Shown here piece after piece: positions 8,307 through 14,863 of a stretch of DNA of 14,863 bases. Position 1 is the first letter of the stretch, and each line of letters begins with the position of its first letter. The translations under genes and the position numbers were made by a program. A model generated the notes under the pieces. It was given only the letters and a program-made list of their open reading frames with translations, made no database searches and was not told the DNA's origin. Source of the stretch: Candidatus Eiseniibacteriota bacterium (GTDB taxonomy: Bacteria > Eisenbacteria > RBG-16-71-46 > CAIMUX01 > VGJL01); assembly GCA_014729455.1 (NCBI GenBank), contig WJJW01000060.1, positions 1 through 14,863 on the forward strand. Direction: 5' to 3'.

Positions 8307-8335
8307 ATCTTAGCATTCGCGGGGCGGGTTCTCAA
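8307..8335 (-). promoter_or_regulatory. Sigma70-like promoter of the sialidase-like gene
   Basis: On the complement, TTGAGA (8330-8335) is separated by exactly 17 bases from TAAGAT (8307-8312). The -10 is preceded by TGC, giving an extended TGn element. The -35 matches TTGACA at 5 of 6 positions and the -10 matches TATAAT at 4 of 6. Transcription would start near 8300, leaving an untranslated leader of about 75 bases before ATG 8224. The site lies between the racemase stop and this gene, so the propeller gene can be expressed separately from the genes upstream. Confidence 0.62.
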
Positions 8336-8364
8336 GTGGAGGGGAGATCACGCACGGATCCGGA

Positions 8365-9540
8365 TCAGCTCGCGGTGCCCTGCGCCCTGGCCGACGGACC
8401 TTCCTCCACGACCCGGTCGACCGATGTCTCCTCCGATCCGGAAGCGGAGCGGCTGAACTCGTCGAGCGACGGCGTGACCGCCTTGGGGACGTACTGGCTG
8501 CTCATCAAGCGCAGCAGAGCGCTGTAGTCCAGCTTGAATCGCAGAGGATCGCCCACCTCGAGGTTTTCCGGGTTGTCGCCGAGGTTGATCACGGTGATGT
8601 CGCTGCTGGCGCCCGCGATCTTGTATCGCTCGTCGAGCGGCTTGAGACCGCTGACCTCCGTGTCGAGCTGGCCGATCGGGACGAGCGCCCGGTGGCCCCG
8701 TTGGCCGGGGCTGTACTCCTCCTCCGAAATCCCTTCGAACGGGGTGCTCGTTCCGGTCTCCCCCAGCGGGACGAGTCCTTTCTCCTTGATCTCGGCGATC
8801 TCGGTCTCCAGCACGACGACGTCGTCCCGCAACCCGGGCAGGACGCCCCCGTTGATCAGATCGGTCCCCAGGAAGATCGACTCCCCGATCCGGAAATGGT
8901 TGATCGCTTTCGGGAGCTCCCCGTTCAGGAGAAGCGGCAGAACCGAACTCGACCCGGCCGACAGGACAGGCAGCTTCGCCTGGAACTTCAGCTCCAGGAG
9001 CTGCTGGTAGAGGATGATCTGCATGAACTGATCGACCGTCGGCACCGATCCGGCGAGACAGCCGAGGTTGGCGCCGATCCCGATCACCTCGATGTTCGAG
9101 AGCTGGAAGACCTTCTGGTAGAACTCAACCAGGCTTCCCGGGAGGATCCCCTCGCGGAGATCGCCCAGCTCGATCATGATCACGATCCGGTGGATCTTGT
9201 CGCGCTTCCTCGCGGCCTGGTTCAGTCCCTCGATCACGCGGATCTCGCTGTTCAGGCTCACGTGCGAGAGCGCCACCACGTCCTCGACGATCGACAGGTG
9301 GGGCGGCCGCAGGTACCAGAACTCCACACCGGGAACGGTATCCTCGATCATGCGCAGGTTCCGCAGGCGGGAGTCCGCCATCGACTGCACACCCAGCCGC
9401 TGGAGTGCCTGGATCGTCTCGCGGTGTCCGCAAAGGACCTTCGTCACGACGGTCCAGCTCGCGCCGAACTCGCGCATCCAGGTCCCGATCTGGTTCAGAT
9501 TCTCGTTGAGGGCATGCAGGTCAATCCGAACCCTTGACAT
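8365..9540 (-). CDS. Alanine/ornithine racemase family PLP enzyme
   Basis: The protein has 391 residues from ATG 9540, with GAGGT at 9547-9551 six bases before it. It belongs to the fold-type III (alanine racemase barrel) PLP enzymes and most resembles the branch that includes clostridial ornithine racemase. Visible motifs are VVTKVLCG with the Schiff-base lysine at K34, MADSRLRN, VSLNSEI, MIELGDLREGI at about 122-132, GIGANLGC, NHFRIGES with the PLP-phosphate region at about 214-221, AGASSD and FKLDYSALLR. The enzyme probably interconverts L and D forms of an amino acid; whether this is ornithine, alanine or another residue is not settled. A 37-residue tail after YVPKAV is rich in S, E and A, and I do not recall it from the family. 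The ATG lies inside the end of the upstream GNAT gene (20-base overlap), so translation is probably coupled. Confidence 0.87.
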   Translation of the reverse strand: MSRVRIDLHALNENLNQIGTWMREFGASWTVVTKVLCGHRETIQALQRLGVQSMADSRLRNLRMIEDTVPGVEFWYLRPPHLSIVEDVVALSHVSLNSEIRVIEGLNQAARKRDKIHRIVIMIELGDLREGILPGSLVEFYQKVFQLSNIEVIGIGANLGCLAGSVPTVDQFMQIILYQQLLELKFQAKLPVLSAGSSSVLPLLLNGELPKAINHFRIGESIFLGTDLINGGVLPGLRDDVVVLETEIAEIKEKGLVPLGETGTSTPFEGISEEEYSPGQRGHRALVPIGQLDTEVSGLKPLDERYKIAGASSDITVINLGDNPENLEVGDPLRFKLDYSALLRLMSSQYVPKAVTPSLDEFSRSASGSEETSVDRVVEEGPSARAQGTAS

Positions 9541-10003
9541 TGCGCCACCTCATCTCCGCGTACGGGTTGGTGAACCCGAGACGCTCGTAGAGACGCTTCG
9601 CCGGATTGTCCTGCTCGACGTGCAGCTTGATGTCGCCGTCGACCTCTGCGAACGCACGCTCGATGATCTTCGTTCCGAGACCGCGCCCGCGCATGTCGGG
9701 ATGCACACCGACGAACAGGAGGATGTTCTCCGGGATGTACCCCTTCATTCCCGTGCGCAGCATCAGCAGCGCGCCGACCAGCCGGCCGTCCAGCTCGCCC
9801 AGGAGGAGAAACCCTCCTTCGGACGGACGGTCGGAGAACCCGTAGTCCAGCCCTCGCTGGATGTCCTCCACACGGTCGTGGTACGGCTTCATGTGCTCGT
9901 GGAAAAACGCCGCGACCGCTTCGCGGCTCGTCCATGAGGGGATCTCGTTCTCGGTGTCGATCCTGTGGACCTTCAGCTCTTCCTTCGTCTGTTCAGTGGA
10001 AAT
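9521..10003 (-). CDS. GNAT family N-acetyltransferase, probable ATT start
   Basis: Read from ATT 10003 the protein has 160 residues. The acetyl-CoA loop R-G-R-G-L-G is at about residues 105-110 (VHPDMRGRGLG), followed by TKIIERA and the usual C-terminal NPAKRLYERLGF at about 133-144. GNAT enzymes acetylate amines using acetyl-CoA. The first in-frame ATG (9892, residue 38) would cut away an N-terminal part that looks coding (HRIDTENEIPSWTSREAVAA) and has no ribosome binding site. Between the upstream in-frame stop at 10085-10087 and that ATG there is no ATG, GTG or TTG. A strong GGGAGGAAG sits six bases before ATT at 10001-10003, giving the natural-looking start (M)STEQTKEEL. A sequencing error in an ATG is the main alternative. 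The gene end overlaps the racemase start, suggesting a joint function such as acetylating the racemase product; this is inference. Confidence 0.82.
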   Translation of the reverse strand: MSTEQTKEELKVHRIDTENEIPSWTSREAVAAFFHEHMKPYHDRVEDIQRGLDYGFSDRPSEGGFLLLGELDGRLVGALLMLRTGMKGYIPENILLFVGVHPDMRGRGLGTKIIERAFAEVDGDIKLHVEQDNPAKRLYERLGFTNPYAEMRWRNVKGSD

Positions 10004-10009
10004 GGTCTT

Positions 10010-10015
10010 CCTCCC
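10010..10015 (-). promoter_or_regulatory. Ribosome binding site deciding the ATT start
   Basis: On the complement, GGGAGG lies six bases before the ATT codon at 10001-10003, within a longer GGGAGGAAG. It is one of the best ribosome binding sites in the window and points to no ordinary start codon, which is the main evidence for ATT initiation of the acetyltransferase. Confidence 0.6.
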
Positions 10016-10142
10016 AGGTAGCCATACACTTACGCGGGATTGGGCCTCCGCCGAATCCGCCCGAGCGCGCTCATCGGCGTCGCTTCATCGCTCCCATCCG
10101 TACCATTTCCCGCGGAACGAGGCAAGTTCAAGGGCGGGACGC

Positions 10143-11570
10143 TCATCGGGCGCTTCGCCGTCCGGGACGCGCCCACATCGACGCCCACTTCTCGCGGATC
10201 CCCCGCCAGCTCGTGTCGAGGCGATGCGGCTCGGCCGGCCGCTCGGCCGCGAACGTCGGCTTCACCTCCTCCCCTTTCTCCAGCCACGCCCCGATCCTGC
10301 GGATCGCGTCGAGCATCCGGCCGCAGTGCCGCTCGAGAAACGTCTCGTCGATCCCCGCCTCCGCCGGCAGCGCGCGCGCCGCCGCCAGCGCTGCTCCCCC
10401 GTCGAAGTCGACGTAGGCGACCCGCGCGGTCAGTTCCTCGACCGGCCGGCCGAACTCCGCGCCGGGCAGGATCGCGACCCCGGTCTCGTCGAGCAGGCGG
10501 GTACAGAGAAACGGGCTCGTCGCGATCCCGCGCGCCCGCAGCGGCTCCCGCCACCGCCGGAAGTCGGGGAAGAGGTAGAAGCCTCCTTCCGGGCGGAGCG
10601 GGTCGATCCCTTCTCCCTCGAGGTCGTCGCAGATCCGGTTGCCCAGCGCTTGCAGGACCCGGCGCGCGTCGATGAGGTAGCGGTGGATCTCCGCGCCGCC
10701 CGTGAACGCGGTCACCGCCGCCCACTGGATCGGGGCCGAGGTCGACGTGTAGGTCTCGCTGGCGACCGCCCCCATGGCATCCAGGAGCCAGCGGAGATCG
10801 CGGGGAAACGTGAAGGTCCCGAGCCGCCAGCCGCCGGCGCCGCACCACTTGCTCAGGCCGCTGCTGAGGATCGTCCCCTCCTTGTAGAACCGAGCGACCG
10901 AGAGGTGCCGTCCCCGGTGGTGCAGCTCCCCGTAGATCTCATCGGCGAGCAGAACGACGCGGTAGCGCCGCGCGACCTCGGCGATCGCCCGCAGCTCCCC
11001 CTCCTCGTACGTGCCGCCGGTCGGGTTGCTCGGGTAGTTGAGGATCACGATCCGCGGCCGGTCGGGATCCTCCCGGCAGAGGGCATCGAGCTGCTCGGGA
11101 CCCAGGCGCCAGTTGGCCTCGCGCGTGGTGTGGATGAAGTGGACGGGCCTCCCGACGATGCGCGCCTGCGGCGCATAGGAGACCCAGGCGGGGCTCGGCA
11201 CGATGAGATCGCCGTAGTAGACGATCTGCAGGAGGAACATCAGCTCCTTCGATCCCGGGCCGATCAGGACGTCCTCGCCGCGGCAGTCGATCCCGCTGGC
11301 CCGGCGATGGTAGTCGGCGACCGCTTCCCGGAGCTCCGGGAGCCCCTTGACCGGCAGGTAGTCCTTGCACGGGGCATGGCGGCGCAGCGCCGCGACGACC
11401 GGCTCGGGAACGGGGAACGGCGACTGGCCGAGGCCGAGCTTGAAGATCTCCCGGCCTCGGGCGATGAGGTGGTTGGAGAGGGCGTTCAGCGCGACCGTCG
11501 CCGACGGCTTCATCCCCCGCACGTTCAGGTTCAGGGCGGCATGGGGCTCGTGATGGTGATGCGGGAACAC
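10143..11570 (-). CDS. Class I/II pyridoxal-phosphate aminotransferase
   Basis: The protein has 475 residues from GTG 11570. It is a fold-type I aminotransferase of the aspartate-aminotransferase-like superfamily. NYPSNPTGG contains the PLP-ring asparagine N182, DEIY holds D210 and Y213, the Schiff-base lysine is K241 in SSGLSKWCGAGGWRLG, and R249 contacts the phosphate. KDYLPVKGLPELREAV and GPGSKELMF are early family motifs, and the late EGGFYLFPDF and ARVAYVDFDG (substrate-carboxylate arginine) are present. The amino donor is not predictable. About 40 residues follow the usual end (KGEEVKPTF onwards). The start includes a natural HHHH. The GTG lacks a well-spaced ribosome binding site but has TAAAAT six bases upstream, so it may be read from a leaderless mRNA. 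A later ATG (residue 20) would remove the LNLNVRG stretch that appears conserved in this subgroup. It lies upstream of the GNAT and racemase genes with a 139-base gap. Confidence 0.9.
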   Translation of the reverse strand: MFPHHHHEPHAALNLNVRGMKPSATVALNALSNHLIARGREIFKLGLGQSPFPVPEPVVAALRRHAPCKDYLPVKGLPELREAVADYHRRASGIDCRGEDVLIGPGSKELMFLLQIVYYGDLIVPSPAWVSYAPQARIVGRPVHFIHTTREANWRLGPEQLDALCREDPDRPRIVILNYPSNPTGGTYEEGELRAIAEVARRYRVVLLADEIYGELHHRGRHLSVARFYKEGTILSSGLSKWCGAGGWRLGTFTFPRDLRWLLDAMGAVASETYTSTSAPIQWAAVTAFTGGAEIHRYLIDARRVLQALGNRICDDLEGEGIDPLRPEGGFYLFPDFRRWREPLRARGIATSPFLCTRLLDETGVAILPGAEFGRPVEELTARVAYVDFDGGAALAAARALPAEAGIDETFLERHCGRMLDAIRRIGAWLEKGEEVKPTFAAERPAEPHRLDTSWRGIREKWASMWARPGRRSAR

Positions 11571-11576
11571 GGCGTG

Positions 11577-11582
11577 ATTTTA
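11577..11582 (-). promoter_or_regulatory. -10 element, probable leaderless promoter of the aminotransferase
   Basis: On the complement, TAAAAT (5 of 6 matches to TATAAT) lies six bases before GTG 11570. Transcription would then start at or next to the first base of the start codon. No good -35 is seen at 17 bases (GGCTCC), which keeps confidence moderate. Confidence 0.42.
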
Positions 11583-11611
11583 CTCCCGCGGCGGGCACCG
11601 GAGCCAGGGGT

Positions 11612-11643
11612 CGTTCGCCCCCGGCGCCACGCCCCCCCGAACG
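11612..11643 (-). terminator. Possible weak hairpin after the MaeB-like gene
   Basis: A 6-bp inverted repeat (CGTTCG at 11612-11617, CGAACG at 11638-11643) encloses an inner GGCG-CCA-CGCC stem, with unpaired C/G runs between. It lies 14 bases downstream of the MaeB-like stop. No U-tract follows, so it may only slow transcription or protect RNA ends. Confidence 0.25.
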
Positions 11644-11656
11644 CCGGTCCTCTTCC

Positions 11657-13909
11657 TCACGCGTTCTTCTGCGCCGCCGCCAGCACGACCGCCATCGTCG
11701 TCAGGTTGACGACGTCCTCCACCGACGCGCCGTACTGCAGGAGATGTACCGGCCGCCGGGTCCCCATCAGAACCGGGCCGACGAGCAGCGCCTCCCCCAG
11801 GTGCTGCATCAGGTGCAGCGCCAGGTTCCCGGACTGCAGGTCGGGGAAGACCAGGACGTTGGCGTCCTTCTCCAGCGCGCTGAACGGGAAGTACTCCCGC
11901 CGGATCGCGCCGTTCGCCGCCGTGGCGAGCTGCATCTCCCCGTCGACGACGGTGTCGGGTGCCGCCTCCTTGACGATCTCGGTCGCTCGCCGGACCTTCC
12001 GCGCGAACGGGTGGTCGACGCTGCCGTAGTTCGAGAACGAGAGCATCGCGATCCGCGGCTCGAACCCGAGCAGCCGGACCATCGCCGCCGCCGAGCGGGC
12101 GATCTCCGCCAGCGTCTCCGCGTCGGGGTCGACGTTCACCGCGCAGTCGCTCAGGAACACGACGTCCTTCGGCAGGACGGCCATGAAGTGCCCGCTGATC
12201 CTCCGGACCCCCGGCGCCGGCCCGATCGTCTCGAGGACCATCCGCGCCGAGTCGATGTAGTGCGAGGTGACCCCGGCGATCATCGCGTCGGCCTCCTCGG
12301 CGTGCAGCATCATCGCCCCGAAGTACTCCGGCTGCCGCATCCGCTTCGCCGCCGAAGCCCGCGTCACCCCGCGCCGCCGCCGCAGGCGGAAGTACTCCTC
12401 CGCGTGCGCGTCGAAGCGGGCGCTGCGCAGCGGATCGACGATCACCGCATTGCCGAGATCCAACCCGAGATGCTCGATCTCCGCGCGGATCTCCTCCTCG
12501 TTGCCCAGGAGGATCGGATCGGCGATCCCCTCGTCGGAGAGGATCAGGCAGGCGCGCAGCACGGTCTCGCTGGTCCCCTCCGGGAAGACGATCCGCAGCG
12601 GGCTCTGCCGCGCCTTCAGGATCATCTGCCGCATCGTCTCCCGGCCGGTGCCGAGCCGCGCCTCCAGGCTCTCCTGGTAGGCGACCGGCTCGACCCGGTT
12701 GCGTGCCACCCCCTCGGCGATCGCCTGCTGCGCGACCGCCGCCGACTCGCGCACCAGGATCCGCGGGTCGATCGGCTTCGGAAGCAGGTACTCCGGCCCG
12801 AAGCTGAACGGCTCGTAGCCGTAGGCGCGGGCGACCTCGTCGACCACGTCCTCCCGGGCCAGCTCGGCGAGCGCGCGCGCCGCGGCGAGGAGCATCTCCT
12901 CCGTGATCCGGGTCGCATGCACGTCGAGCGCCCCCCGGAAGATGTAGGGAAAGCTCAACAGGTCGCTCACCGTGTTCGGATGCTGGCCCAGGCTGGTCGC
13001 GACGATCACGTCCCGCCGCGCCGCCCGCGCCGTCTCGTAGCCGATCTCCGGCTCGGGCGTCGCCAGCGCGAAGACGATCGGGAATCGGGCCATCGAGCGG
13101 ACCATGGCGGCGTCGACGACCCCTCCGGCCGACGCGCCGATGAACACGTCGGCGTCGCGCATCCCCTCGGCGAGCGTGCGCGCGGAGCTGACCCGGGCGA
13201 AGGCGCGCTGGTGCTCGGTCAGGTCCTCCCTCTCGGGGTGCAGAAGCCCCGCGACGTCGTAGATCAGGAGATGGTCCGCGCTGACGCCGAGGCGGAGCAG
13301 CAGCCGCGCACACCCGATCCCGACCGTTCCGGCGCCGCACAGCACCACACGCACCTCATCGACCCGCTTCTCGACGAGATCGAGCGCGTTGGTCAGCGCG
13401 GCGACGGCGGGCACCGCGGTGCTGTACAGGTTCTCGTGGTAGACGGGCACGTCGAGTGTCCCGCTCAGCGTCTCGTAGATGTCGATCCCTTCCGGCGCGC
13501 GGATGTCCTTGAGATTGAACCCCCCGAAGGTCGGCGCCAGCATCCGTACGGTCTCGACGATCTTCGCCGGATCGCGCGTCTCCAGCTCCAGGTCGAACAC
13601 GTCGATGTCGGCGAGCCGCTTGAACAGGATCGCGATCCCCTCCTGCATCGGCTTCGCCGCCGCCGGACCGACGTCGCCGAGTCCCGGAACGGCCGATCCG
13701 TTGGTGACGACCGCGACCAGGTTGCCGCGGCTCGTGTACCGGAACGCCTCGTCCGCGTCACGGGCGATCTCCTCGGCCGGGAACGCGGCGCCGGGCAGAT
13801 AGGCGAGGCGGATCTCCCGCGGCGTCAGGCACGGCTTGATCCCGCGCAGCTCGATCTTGCCGGGACGGTCCCCGCGGTGGTAATCGAGCGACTCCTCTCG
13901 TCGGATCAT
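11657..13909 (-). CDS. MaeB-type malic enzyme/phosphotransacetylase fusion with degenerate malic active site
   Basis: The protein has 750 residues (E. coli MaeB about 759). ATG 13909 follows GGAGG (13917-13921) by seven bases. The malic N-domain spans about 1-165 and the Rossmann domain about 166-420, with CGAGTVGIG near 191. The phosphotransacetylase-like C-domain is about 427-750, with VFPEGTSETVLRAC, LSFSNYGS and VGPVLMGTRRPVHLL; in MaeB this domain binds acetyl-CoA as a regulator. Active MaeB makes pyruvate, CO2 and NADPH from malate. Here the expected MEGK lysine is I92, the metal-binding NLEDI is NLKDI (K134), HDDQHGTA is HENLYSTA (N160), ALANPEPEI is ALATPEPEI (T284) and VNNVL is VSDLL (S315, D316). 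Only the YTxRGNLVAV tyrosine (Y58) is kept. The frame is intact, so a regulatory pseudoenzyme or changed substrate is more likely than decay. It overlaps the upstream ATP-grasp gene by four bases. Reference motifs are from memory. Confidence 0.88.
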   Translation of the reverse strand: MIRREESLDYHRGDRPGKIELRGIKPCLTPREIRLAYLPGAAFPAEEIARDADEAFRYTSRGNLVAVVTNGSAVPGLGDVGPAAAKPMQEGIAILFKRLADIDVFDLELETRDPAKIVETVRMLAPTFGGFNLKDIRAPEGIDIYETLSGTLDVPVYHENLYSTAVPAVAALTNALDLVEKRVDEVRVVLCGAGTVGIGCARLLLRLGVSADHLLIYDVAGLLHPEREDLTEHQRAFARVSSARTLAEGMRDADVFIGASAGGVVDAAMVRSMARFPIVFALATPEPEIGYETARAARRDVIVATSLGQHPNTVSDLLSFPYIFRGALDVHATRITEEMLLAAARALAELAREDVVDEVARAYGYEPFSFGPEYLLPKPIDPRILVRESAAVAQQAIAEGVARNRVEPVAYQESLEARLGTGRETMRQMILKARQSPLRIVFPEGTSETVLRACLILSDEGIADPILLGNEEEIRAEIEHLGLDLGNAVIVDPLRSARFDAHAEEYFRLRRRRGVTRASAAKRMRQPEYFGAMMLHAEEADAMIAGVTSHYIDSARMVLETIGPAPGVRRISGHFMAVLPKDVVFLSDCAVNVDPDAETLAEIARSAAAMVRLLGFEPRIAMLSFSNYGSVDHPFARKVRRATEIVKEAAPDTVVDGEMQLATAANGAIRREYFPFSALEKDANVLVFPDLQSGNLALHLMQHLGEALLVGPVLMGTRRPVHLLQYGASVEDVVNLTTMAVVLAAAQKNA

Positions 13910-14863
13910 TGCGGTTCCTCCGTTCGTCCTTGCCCCTCTTCGGCGCATCGTCCGATCGGCCGGCGGTCGACCGTCTCCCGGACGACGGCGGCGAAGGTCA
14001 CGACCGGGCGCACCTGCAAGATGCGGACGTGCGCGCCCTCGATCCCGAACTCGATGTCCAGCGGCAGGCCGTACGCCTGCTCCAGCCGGGTTCCCGCGCG
14101 TACCAGCTCCTCGATCTCCACGTACTCGAGCGCCGCGCGGAACCGCTCGTGGTAGAGGCTCTCCACCCTCACCGTGCCGAAACCGCGCCGCCGGTCGGCG
14201 ACGACCTTCTCCTTCTTGTCGTTGGTCACGTAGCGGAGACGCAGTCCCTCCGGTTTCGACGATCCCGGCTCCTCCTTCTCGACGACGATCTGATCGGCGC
14301 CGACGAGCCCCGAGACGATCCCCTCCCCGAGGCCGAGTCCGGCGTTGATCACGATCTCCCCGAACCGTCGCTCGGCGACGTTGATCGTCTGCATCACCCC
14401 CGACACGCGCGAGGAGACCATCCGCTGGACGACCACGCCGCCTCCGTCCGGAATCGCCGGGGCGCCCGCGCGGGCCCGATTGCGGATCGCCCGCTCGGTC
14501 CAGAGCCCGCTCCAGGCGAGCCTCAGGTGGGCGAGCACGCTCTCCGTTCCGCGGATCTGCAGGAAGGTGAGAAACTCCCCGGCGCGGAACTCCTCTTCTC
14601 GGTCCTCCTCGCGTCCCGACGAACGGACCGCGACGTACGCCTCCGGGTCTTCCGCCGTGCCCAACCTCCGGTACGCCGCCTCCACCTCTTCGGCCAGTCC
14701 GGCCGGCAGCGGAATCCCCTCCCACAGCTTGCGGATCAGGAACGCCTTCTGCCGGTCGGTCGTTCCCGTCGCGGAGAGGATCTCCTCGATCGCTCCGCGC
14801 AGGGTCCGCTGCGGGCCCGCATCGCCGCGGGCGGCGCCGGCCGGCTCGTAGACGGTCTCGAGC
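13906..14863 (-). CDS. PEP synthase-type PEP/pyruvate-binding (ATP-grasp) protein, 3' part
   Basis: The frame is open from the window edge to TGA at 13906-13908, showing 318 residues; the start is outside. Motifs follow the nucleotide-binding domain of PEP synthase and pyruvate phosphate dikinase (PF01326-like): AVRSSGREED at visible residues 78-87, FLTFLQIRG, VVVQRMVSSRVSGVMQ, INAGLGLGEGIVSG at 172-185, the acidic metal site LPLDIEF at 266-272, and ILQVRPV at about 281-287. This domain transfers phosphate from ATP to a carrier histidine. In full PEP synthase a phosphohistidine domain (TSDxGGxxSHxAI type) and a PEP-binding barrel follow; here the protein stops about 31 residues after LQVRPV. 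It is thus a stand-alone ATP-grasp domain, unless other domains lie at the unseen N-terminus. Its stop overlaps the MaeB-like start (ATGA), indicating coupled translation. A GTG at 14685 is internal, since PEP-synthase-like sequence continues upstream of it. Confidence 0.85.
   Translation of the reverse strand, partial: LETVYEPAGAARGDAGPQRTLRGAIEEILSATGTTDRQKAFLIRKLWEGIPLPAGLAEEVEAAYRRLGTAEDPEAYVAVRSSGREEDREEEFRAGEFLTFLQIRGTESVLAHLRLAWSGLWTERAIRNRARAGAPAIPDGGGVVVQRMVSSRVSGVMQTINVAERRFGEIVINAGLGLGEGIVSGLVGADQIVVEKEEPGSSKPEGLRLRYVTNDKKEKVVADRRRGFGTVRVESLYHERFRAALEYVEIEELVRAGTRLEQAYGLPLDIEFGIEGAHVRILQVRPVVTFAAVVRETVDRRPIGRCAEEGQGRTEEPQ

Noticed and set aside
8357..8366. GATCCGGATC palindrome at the racemase stop as a terminator
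   Set aside because: Stem too short, no loop and no T-tract; GATCC-type words are frequent in this GC-rich sequence.
11540..11570. HHHH near the aminotransferase start as an engineered His-tag
   Set aside because: Only four consecutive histidines in a natural context with mixed codons and no vector sequence.
9861..12029. 722-codon open frame opposite the aminotransferase
   Set aside because: No recognisable domain, and it crosses several genes on the other strand that are clearly coding.
13483..13909. Malic domain changes as ordinary pseudogene decay
   Set aside because: There is no stop or frameshift over 750 codons, the start has a strong ribosome binding site, and non-catalytic motifs remain well conserved.
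11744..14155. 803-codon open frame opposite the MaeB-like and ATP-grasp genes
   Set aside because: Antisense shadow: Arg/His/Asp-rich, no motif, and both genes on the other strand carry clear family motifs.

Overview
This is a GC-rich bacterial window. It carries a TonB-dependent receptor, so the cell has an outer membrane. It also carries two exported beta-propeller proteins that end in a FlgD-like / type IX-like sorting tail (NPF...G-x-Y-F-x-R-L...LLR). That tail, with the high GC and mostly strong GGAGG-type ribosome binding sites, suggests an uncultured FCB-related lineage such as Candidatus Eisenbacteria or Krumholzibacteriota. This placement is inference, because there is no rRNA or marker gene here.

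Layout. The left half is read on the + strand: the 3' part of cydB (cytochrome bd oxidase subunit II, cut by the window edge), a TonB-dependent receptor, a decayed YfhO-like membrane protein (N- and C-terminal pieces only, with a stop and a frameshift), a small nucleotidyltransferase-fold protein, and a 741-residue Asp-box propeller protein. The right half is read on the - strand (described right to left, in transcription order): the end of a PEP-synthase-type ATP-grasp protein (cut by the window edge), a malic enzyme/phosphotransacetylase fusion starting inside its stop codon (ATGA), a class I/II aminotransferase with a probable leaderless start, a GNAT acetyltransferase with a probable ATT start, an alanine/ornithine-racemase-family enzyme overlapping it by 20 bases, and a sialidase-like propeller protein behind a good sigma70-like promoter. 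The two propeller genes converge at about 6380 and share the same type of C-terminal tail.

How the genes may work together. The ATP-grasp protein and the MaeB-like protein are translationally coupled and look like a PEP/pyruvate/malate node. However, the malic domain has lost nearly every residue expected for malate decarboxylation while keeping the fold and the nucleotide-binding loop. This is the most surprising signal in the window. The GNAT and racemase genes are also coupled and suggest a small amino-acid racemisation/acetylation module; the aminotransferase lies just upstream. No tRNA, rRNA, CRISPR array, insertion sequence or phage gene was seen.
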